From the NCBI GenBank assembly GCA_022702705.1, contig CM040425.1, positions 5,022,001 through 5,086,000 of the forward strand: DNA of 64,000 bases. Direction: 5' to 3'. Source of the stretch: Papilionanthe hookeriana x Papilionanthe teres. Lineage: Eukaryota > Streptophyta > Magnoliopsida > Asparagales > Orchidaceae. The notes under the pieces were generated by a model. It made no database searches and was not told the DNA's origin. It was given only the letters and a program-made list of their open reading frames with translations. Within the stretch, counting starts at the first letter, position 1. Every line of letters starts with the position of its first letter. Shown one piece after another: positions 57,967-64,000 of this stretch. The position numbers and the translations under genes were made by a program.

Positions 57967-60100
57967 TTGTCGGCTAATTTTTTCTTATTTATTTTGAAAA
58001 TAAAATTTTAAAATTTAAATTTAATGTAATATGTAAAGTATTTTATTTTGATTTTGAAAATGGTGATATATTATTTTATTTTTGAAAATAACGAGACCAG
58101 ATAGATCTCATATTAAATAGTTTAAATAATTGAGCACGATACCATAAGTGACACACATCATCCCGAAAGATGAGCGTACCACTTGTTGGTAGGCTTAACT
58201 ATCCAAACTTAAAGGTTTATGACTCTGTCTTGGTCTGCGTATTTTATAGCTGACAAATTCCCCTATCTAATGCACAAATTAGGCAGGGTTTAGATTAATC
58301 TGGGTTCTTAATTCCCTATAGAGGCAAGCCCCTATAGTTAATTACATCTTAAGTAACTGAAGTCACCTAAGAAAACTCTCGATAAGGATCATGAGCTTTG
58401 TCTTCAAGAATATCAACGTTTAGATTTTCACGATTGGTTATAGGAAAAATCAAAGGGAATGGTCCAATGTGGAACAGTTATTTTCGGAATCCAAAGGTAT
58501 GAAAAGTAGGAGATGTCGAAGATACTGAAGGAGCTTCAGTGACATCTCAAACTAACCTATAGTTGGGCTAGACATCTTTGAAAGTGAAGTTGTGTTTATA
58601 TTTCAATCTTGCAAATTATTTAGAGGTTTTGGGATTTATATCTACATGTCATATGTAAATGACCAAAAAATATGAGAGTATTTATGTCGTGTCAGACAAC
58701 AACCTCGGAATCCTAAACAGTTTAGGACTTATATCGTACGATGTACGATCGTACTAAGTCCTAAAAGATAGTGTGAGGGTTTATGCCATATCAAATGACA
58801 ACCTCGACGCCCTATATATGTTATTTAAATCTACGAAAGTCCGATCGAAGATCCTTCATTCGTCCTCTGTCGTCTCGTCCCGAGAAAGGATAAAGATAGG
58901 AGAGAAAGGAGAAGACCATGCCTCGAACGGCCTATCCTAAGGGTATATATAAGGGAAAATATGTGTAATGAAAAGGAAAACAAACATGCCCTAAAGGGCC
59001 TATCCTAGGGGCAAGCACAGGTATGCAAGAGAAGCAATAATTAAAAATAAACATGTGTAATAAAAAGAAACTAACCATGCCCTAGATGGCCTATCCTAGG
59101 GGCAAGCATAAAAGAAAAGCATAAATACAGGTAAATGTATATACAAAAGTAAAGAAATGCATGTAATAAAGAAAGTAAATGAGCTCGTACAATAAAAAAA
59201 AAATGTGTACTGCCAACTCCGTCGATGTCTCTAAGCAAGCTAATAACTACAAGCAACTATATAATCAAGTTTAGCCATAAACATATAAAATATCAAAGTG
59301 GGGGAATAAGAATTCTATTTGAGGATAGGCTCAGTCTATAGACTTCCTTTTTCTATCTCGATCCCACAGGCAACCCGAAGTACTGAAGTCTGTATCAATC
59401 TCAAATAAAGTCACCAGCAAATCACCCTAGAGTAGGCAATCCTAATTCCTACCACTTAATTAGTGAGTGAACCAGTTTTGTAATATCTGAATTCTTTGAG
59501 AGTGAAGTATCTGTTATTGTAGTATCTGAACTCTTTACCAGTGTAACATCTGGTACGTCGTAGTATCTGTTCTGTGATGTGTGATATGTGTTAACTGGTG
59601 TATAGTGTATAGTTGTTTAATGGATAGTGTGTGGTAGGGTAATGTGTAGTGTATGTGATTTGATAAATGATATGTGTGTGTGTGTGATATTTAATATGTG
59701 ATGTGTATGTGTAATCTACAGTGTATTGTGTGCGATGTGCAATGTGTTATGTGTAGTAGGGCAGTGTGTAATAAGTTTAATAATTATATATGTTGTGTTT
59801 GATGCGATGTATTTGATATGTTATGTTTGATTTGATGTACTAAATGTGTTGTGTATGATATGTTATGAGTGATATTTGTGTGTGATATTTATGTGTTGTA
59901 CTAGGTGTGTGACATGTGTATAAGGTGACATGTGTTGACGTAGTATCTATTGTGCGAGCGTGGGTAGTATCTTGTTATTGGAGTATCTGTTATTGTATCA
60001 GTGTGATATCTGACATCGTAGTATCTGTTGACGGTTCAAGGATTTCTTCAAGGTAGGGATTAGAACCACCTAACTCAAGGTGAAATGGGCATCTAATATT
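57967..60100 (-). repeat. Ogre-type LTR 3' part inserted in element B
   Basis: Starting at TGTCGGCTAA (the complement ends ...TTAGCCGACA), this matches, on the minus strand, the last part of the Ogre-type 5' LTR. It includes the GGGGCTTGCC/TATAGGGAA segment (58315-58345 against 15235-15255) and GAGAGTTTTCTTA (58375 against 15188). Similarity is clear to about 58800. Beyond that, 59470-60030 is a TG-rich stretch of TAGTATCTG and GTGTGATATGTGT words. The fragment ends without a second LTR border, so it is truncated. It replaced part of element B between gag and protease. Confidence 0.65.
59470..60030. repeat. TG-rich degenerate repeat
   Basis: Imperfect repetition of GTAGTATCTG, GTGATATGTG and TGTGTGATAT words with no fixed period. 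Probably part of the truncated LTR or a decayed microsatellite. Confidence 0.6.
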
Positions 60101-61120
60101 GAGAATTGATTTTTTATTATTTGTCTCGGCTATAAAAGCACGATTATTTGAATATGCATCATTGCCTGTACCCCGCATATCCCACTTATGCCCCCACTTT
60201 GAAATTTCATATGTTTATACACAATAAAACTTTACAAAAGGCTGCAATCCATGAAAAAGAAAACCAATGTATCTCCAATATATCATTTCAATCGATCGAA
60301 GTAAGGATTGTTGTTGCAACATTTCTTTTAATTTAGCCTCAAGTAAGTTATTTTAACATCAACTTTCAAAAAAAAGATTATAAGGCAAAGAGTAACCCAA
60401 ATTCGAATCCACATGCTGCAAATAAAAACCGGCCCAATTCCTCACTATAAGTAGTTCCACTACACAGCCTAACCCGAGCCACCATATGGCATATAGTCGA
60501 GCCAACGATCATCGGCCCAAAGAAAATTATAACAACCCAAATGTAAAGTCAAAGCTACAGTATTAAAAGAGCTAAACAAAAAACAATGCCAAATGAAATT
60601 TATTCATCAATTGGAGATTTACAACCAAGAACTCCAAGGGCTATGAAGAGAGGGAATCTGTTTTTTTTTTTTTTTTTTTTTTTTTAGATTGATACTAAGA
60701 AGATACATCTTCATTTATATATATTGCTGCAGTTTTCCAAAGTGGTTCAAAAAAAATATAGCAAAAAACCTTTTCAAACAAATCCATGAACCCAATAACC
60801 GCTGCAGTCCAAGATAAAACAGAGAAGAACTTGTTATCACCTCCAAATGAAGCTAGCTATGTAATTTCACAAATGTCCAAATCATAAAATCAAAAGAAAA
60901 TTAAGTATTGTTTCCGAGATATGGATTATGAGAAAGTCTAACTGCAGCTTTCGATAGACTAAACCAAAAGAAACCCGCAAGTCCCCAGCTTTTCGCCTTA
61001 ACAGAGTTAAAATAAAGAACAAGCCTCAAAAGACGTGAGTCTAATTTCTAGTTAAACTGAATTTCTGCTTCAGCAGACCAAGGATACAAGAGAAGAGAAA
61101 TTAAATCAATTTCCTGCAAT
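60101..61120. other. unassigned insertion with 25-base T tract
   Basis: It lies between the Ogre-type fragment and element B gag. A run of 25 T at 60661-60685 is followed by sequence whose complement reads like a transcript end. That complement includes TTTATCTTGGACTGCAG, which looks like an intron 3' end, ahead of the segment leading to the A tract. It could be a retroposed gene end on the minus strand. No protein domain was recognised. Confidence 0.35.
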
Positions 61121-62137
61121 GCTATAGTTTAAATCTTGAAAATTTTGTCTATTATTTATCAAATTTGTAGTTTCATATGAAGATTGAGCATCTACAATTT
61201 GTCGTAATGAATTTTCTTCTAACACTGGAGGTGTTTGAGAACGATTCATTCTGTATTGATCTATTTTCTTTGAAAGAACAGTAATTTAAGAAACTATTAT
61301 AGTTAAAGCATCAAAATCATGAATACTGGCTACTCTCTTAGGATTTACCCTTTCGACAGGCCATTGAAAATTTTTGGTAGCCATTTCTTCTATTAAAGTA
61401 TAGGCTTCTTCAAAAGGTTTAGACATTAGTGATCCACCAGCAGCAACGTCAATTATAGATCTAAGAGATCCTACTAATCCATTATAAAATGTTTGAATAA
61501 TTAACCAATCCAGTAAAGCATGATGTGGACATTTCCTAAGAAGTTCTTTAAATCTTTCTCAATATTCATATATCGATTCTCCCTCATACTGACTGAAAGA
61601 TGTGATATCATTTCTAAGTTTAGCAGTCTTAGATGGTGGAAAATATTTCGATAAGAATTTTTGTGAAAGTTCTCTCCAAGTTCTAATAGATCCAAGTGCT
61701 AACAAATTTAATCAAGCCTTAACCTTATCCCTTTGCGAAAAAAGAAAATGTCTAAGTCTGACAGCATCATCAGACACTCCATCGTACTTAAAAGTAGCAC
61801 AAAGTTCTAAGAAACTTGCAAGATGTAAATTAGGATCTTCATTTGAAGTTCCACCAAATTGATTGTTTTATACCATTTGGATAATTGCAGGTTTAAGCTC
61901 AAATGAATTAGCAGCTACATCAAGATTTTGGATAGTTAAGTGAATTTCATCTAATATAGGGTTAGCGTAATCTCTTAATGGTCTAGATTGATGTTCATTT
62001 TCTATTCTTTGGTTATTTACGTTGTTTTCCATTGTTTCAGAATTTATAGGTTCTTTTCTCACTTTTCTAATTCTCCTAACAATGTGTTCTAATTCTGAAT
62101 CATAGGGTATAAGTTTTTCAGAACCAAATTTGCGCAT
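61121..62137 (-). pseudogene. gag of element B
   Basis: Minus strand, start at 62137 (MRKFGSEKLIPYDSELE). It continues RPLRDYANPILDEIHLTIQN and AANSFELKPAIIQMV, then a stop. NQFGGTSNEDPNLHLASFLE follows, then the capsid-like gag domain (about 61740-61480) with SQKFLSKYFPPSKTAKLRND, YEGESIYEY and ERFKELLRKCPHHALLDWLI. The C-terminal part has SKPFEEAYTLIEEMATKNFQ and KKIDQYRMNRSQTPPVLEEN. It stops matching at about 61121, where foreign DNA begins. Four or more stops are present. It is near-identical in layout to element 2 gag, confirming one subfamily. Confidence 0.8.
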
Positions 62138-62242
62138 ACAATCGAAATCAATACTCAGTAAAATAGTTAACTAAATAATTTGCAATTCTATTAAAAAGTT
62201 TTCTAATAGTCCTAAATTGTTCGTTACTCTAATTATGTTATA

Positions 62243-62261
62243 TTCCCCAGCAACGGCGCTA
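62243..62261 (-). promoter_or_regulatory. primer-binding site, element B
   Basis: Minus strand TAGCGCCGTTGCTGGGGAA, an Asp-type site with one change, two bases from the LTR end. Confidence 0.8.
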
Positions 62262-62263
62262 AA

Positions 62264-62950
62264 TGACTTGACCGCAATTTTTAATATACTTAAAAATATT
62301 AGAATTCAACACCACTACTAAAGATCTAAATCCTCAGCAATAGCGCCAAAAACTTGACTTGGAGCGTAATTTTAATTTTAGTAACAATTATATATTATAA
62401 TCTTTTAATCGTAGAGTTATCTTTAAATGCAAGTATATGTATCGCTCAAGTAATACAGGGCTCTAGTGGAGTCCTGGATATCGATCCCACAGGGAATATT
62501 TTAGAGGCTACATACTAGGATTATAAAAATCAATTCAGAATCACAACTAAATCAATATTGTCTATCTGTCACTAATAAGCAATCGACAATAATATGAGGT
62601 TTAAATTAAACTAGTTCTACTAACAATTAACTAACACTACTAAAGTTAAGTTCAAATATATAAGCAAGAATCTTTCTCCTTTGTTATGATATATATGTGA
62701 TTAGATAATTGGAATTAGTTTTAAAATGGTGTTGTGCCAAATAGGAGCATACCTATTCTTTACTCTTTGGTCCAGGCATAAAGAATGTTTACTAATCCTA
62801 TGCTTGGTTACTCAATCTGCGGCTAGGTTGGGAGGATACCGACTCTCTCTTCAGAGCTCCCACGTTCCCCTTGCCTAAGGGCTAACAATCTACACTTCAG
62901 CACCCAAACGATAGGACCGAATTGAGGATTTTAGCCTGTCACTCTAAAAT
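62264..62950 (-). repeat. 5' LTR of element B, truncated
   Basis: It aligns with 47629-48316 of the 3' LTR, including the fossil primer site at 62332-62356 and the leader motifs. It ends at GTCACTCTAAAAT, where forward element C sequence begins. Roughly 1.1 kb, including U3 and the promoter, is missing. Confidence 0.85.
62332..62356 (-). other. fossil primer-binding site inside element B 5' LTR
   Basis: On the minus strand CAAGTTTTTGGCGCTATTGC then TGAGG, closer to a real primer site than the 3' LTR copy. The active site lies about 70 bp further on. Confidence 0.65.
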
Positions 62951-63819
62951 CTCCAGCTGAGAAAAAAGATGATGATTATTTTTGGATAGATGAAAATGAT
63001 TATCTAAGTAAAGATCAATTCCAAGAAAGTTTTGAGAGTAAGTTAACAGATGAGATTGAAATAGACTTTCATGATGATTCGAAAACGTTATTTCAAGAAG
63101 ATTGTATGTATGTTCAGGAGAGGTGTGAAATAATGGACGCTACCAAAAATAGTAAACTTTTAATTCCATCTGTTGAAAAATCTCATGAACTTAAGATGGA
63201 TGTACCCCATACAATTTTAAAGCCTATATATTTAGGGAATTCATCTACACAACCAGTCTTTATATCTTCATATTCGACTCAATTACAAGAAAAACCTGAA
63301 ATGAATGATGAACAGGATAAAGTTATTGAAGTAGGATTTGGAAAATAATTTGAGGATAAATTTCAAAAGAACTTTAAGTTAAAAAAAGAGGATAAGGATG
63401 TTGGAAGGACATTAGAAGAAATTATTAAGGAATTAGAAAAATATATTTCCTCAACTAAGGTAAATTCTCCATCATTTAATAATTATAGAGGGGAAGAATT
63501 GGAAGATAATTTGAAACAGAAAAGTGACATAGAAGAATTTGATCCTGAATCTAAATTATCTAGAGAGAATCCGATCCAAAATTTGGGAGATCTTGAATTA
63601 TCTTATAGAGATCCATTTCTTATAAATTTCAAGGATGATATTGATATGCAATTTCAAAAAATCAATTTAAGAATATTTGATCTAGAAAGAAATATGAGGA
63701 ATTATGATATAAATCAAACTGAAAATGAAGAGCTGAATGAAAATTTAAAATTTGAGGATTTTATAAGAATCCCTGGATCTAGACATGATTGGGCGATTGA
63801 TCGAGGATTACTTAATTAG
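62951..63819 (+). CDS. post-protease acidic ORF of element C, one stop, RT-integrase absent
   Basis: One reading frame stays open from the junction to a TAA at 63346-63348, then reopens in the same frame to 63819, about 288 codons in all. The first part has DYFWIDENDYLSKDQFQESF and, near 63220-63300, ILKPIYLGNSSTQPVFISSY. This matches the linker between protease and RT in the other copies (for example LRYVFLGEFSTLHVIVSSDL in element 2). RT should follow but does not. Instead comes a Glu/Lys-rich, probably coiled-coil segment (RTLEEIIKELEKYISSTK), then NLGDLELSYRDPFLINF, MQFQKINLRIFDLERNM and the end RIPGSRHDWAIDRGLLN. The usual Athila post-pol motif follows at once. This fits a non-autonomous derivative with a new or captured ORF in place of pol. 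I do not recognise the C-terminal half. Confidence 0.55.
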
Positions 63820-64000
63820 AATTTTGATCTAGGAGGTGATGTTAAAACCAAGTGTTTTATGGGAGGCAACCCATAGTTATCAGTGTACTTTGATTTAGTA
63901 TGCTTGAGAGTCATGATTGTTAGTGTTGTATGGTGTTTGCTTTATAGTGAATTGATCAGTTTGATTGATGATTGGTAGATGTTTGGATTATTAGTGGTTG
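63820..64000 (+). other. post-pol motif and spacer of element C
   Basis: GATGTTAAAACCAAGTG, then TTTTATGGGAGGCAACCC at about 63855-63872, then ATAGTTATC. It is the same motif as after pol in elements A and B, continuing as noncoding DNA to the window end. Confidence 0.65.

Larger units (their letters stand above)
47629..62950 (-). mobile_element. Athila-type LTR retrotransposon, element B, right end truncated
   Basis: Minus-strand element of the same subfamily as element 2. The 3' LTR is at 47629-49426 and the 5' LTR remnant at 62264-62950. Between them, read downward from the 5' LTR, are the primer site, gag, protease, RT, RNase H, integrase, post-pol motif, two tandem env-position ORFs and the 3' noncoding region. 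About 650 bp between gag and protease are replaced by an Ogre-type LTR fragment plus other DNA (57967-61120). The last ~1.1 kb of the 5' LTR is lost at the junction with element C, so no target duplication can be checked. Confidence 0.8.

Overview
The window is AT-rich plant nuclear DNA made almost entirely of nested, decayed LTR retrotransposons. It looks like eudicot heterochromatin: the elements are Athila-type and Ogre/Tat-type Ty3/gypsy, and there is one plant GRF zinc-finger relic. I see no intact host gene, tRNA, rRNA or CRISPR array. Nearly every coding region is broken by stops and frameshifts, so the entries are mostly pseudogenes.

Layout. 1-3775: the 3' part of a forward Athila-type element (element 1: env-position ORF, long 3' noncoding region, polypurine tract, 3' LTR). 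3839-8280: the 5' part of a second forward Athila-type element (element 2: LTR, primer-binding site, gag, protease, first residues of RT), cut inside RT by a forward Ogre-type element at 8281. That Ogre-type element has a 7.36-kb 5' LTR, an Arg-type primer-binding site and a rearranged gag with two zinc-knuckle modules. It has no protease, RT or integrase. Its 3' region carries about twelve 83-bp tandem repeats and leads into a truncated 3' LTR (22384-24022). 24133-25780 is an isolated Athila-type LTR. 25785-27600 is a second Ogre-type gag. 27600-30357 is AT-rich LTR-like DNA ending in three different tandem arrays. 30360-32841 holds the end of a putative DNA transposon and a GRF zinc-finger pseudogene.

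32842-46033 (minus strand) is a structurally complete Athila-type element A: both LTRs, primer site, gag-pro-pol, two ORFs after pol and polypurine tracts, flanked by a 5-bp TTACC duplication. 46373-47628 is forward Athila-type debris. Its protease is interrupted at 47629 by the minus-strand Athila-type element B (47629-62950), which is itself disrupted by an Ogre-type LTR end at 57967. Past element B, 62951-64000 resumes forward Athila-type sequence (element C). There an acidic ORF occupies the place where RT and integrase should be.

The elements share a common plan: LTR, Asp-type primer site, gag-pro-pol, a conserved post-pol noncoding motif, one or two env-position ORFs, a distal and a terminal polypurine tract, LTR. 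The most interesting patterns are noncoding and recur between copies: GC-rich blocks shared by the U3 region and the spacers before the env-position ORFs; a 3' module shared by Athila-type and Ogre-type elements; second polypurine tracts; and fossil primer-binding sites now lying inside or beside LTR ends. All similarity statements come from reading copies within this window against each other and from family knowledge. No database search was run.
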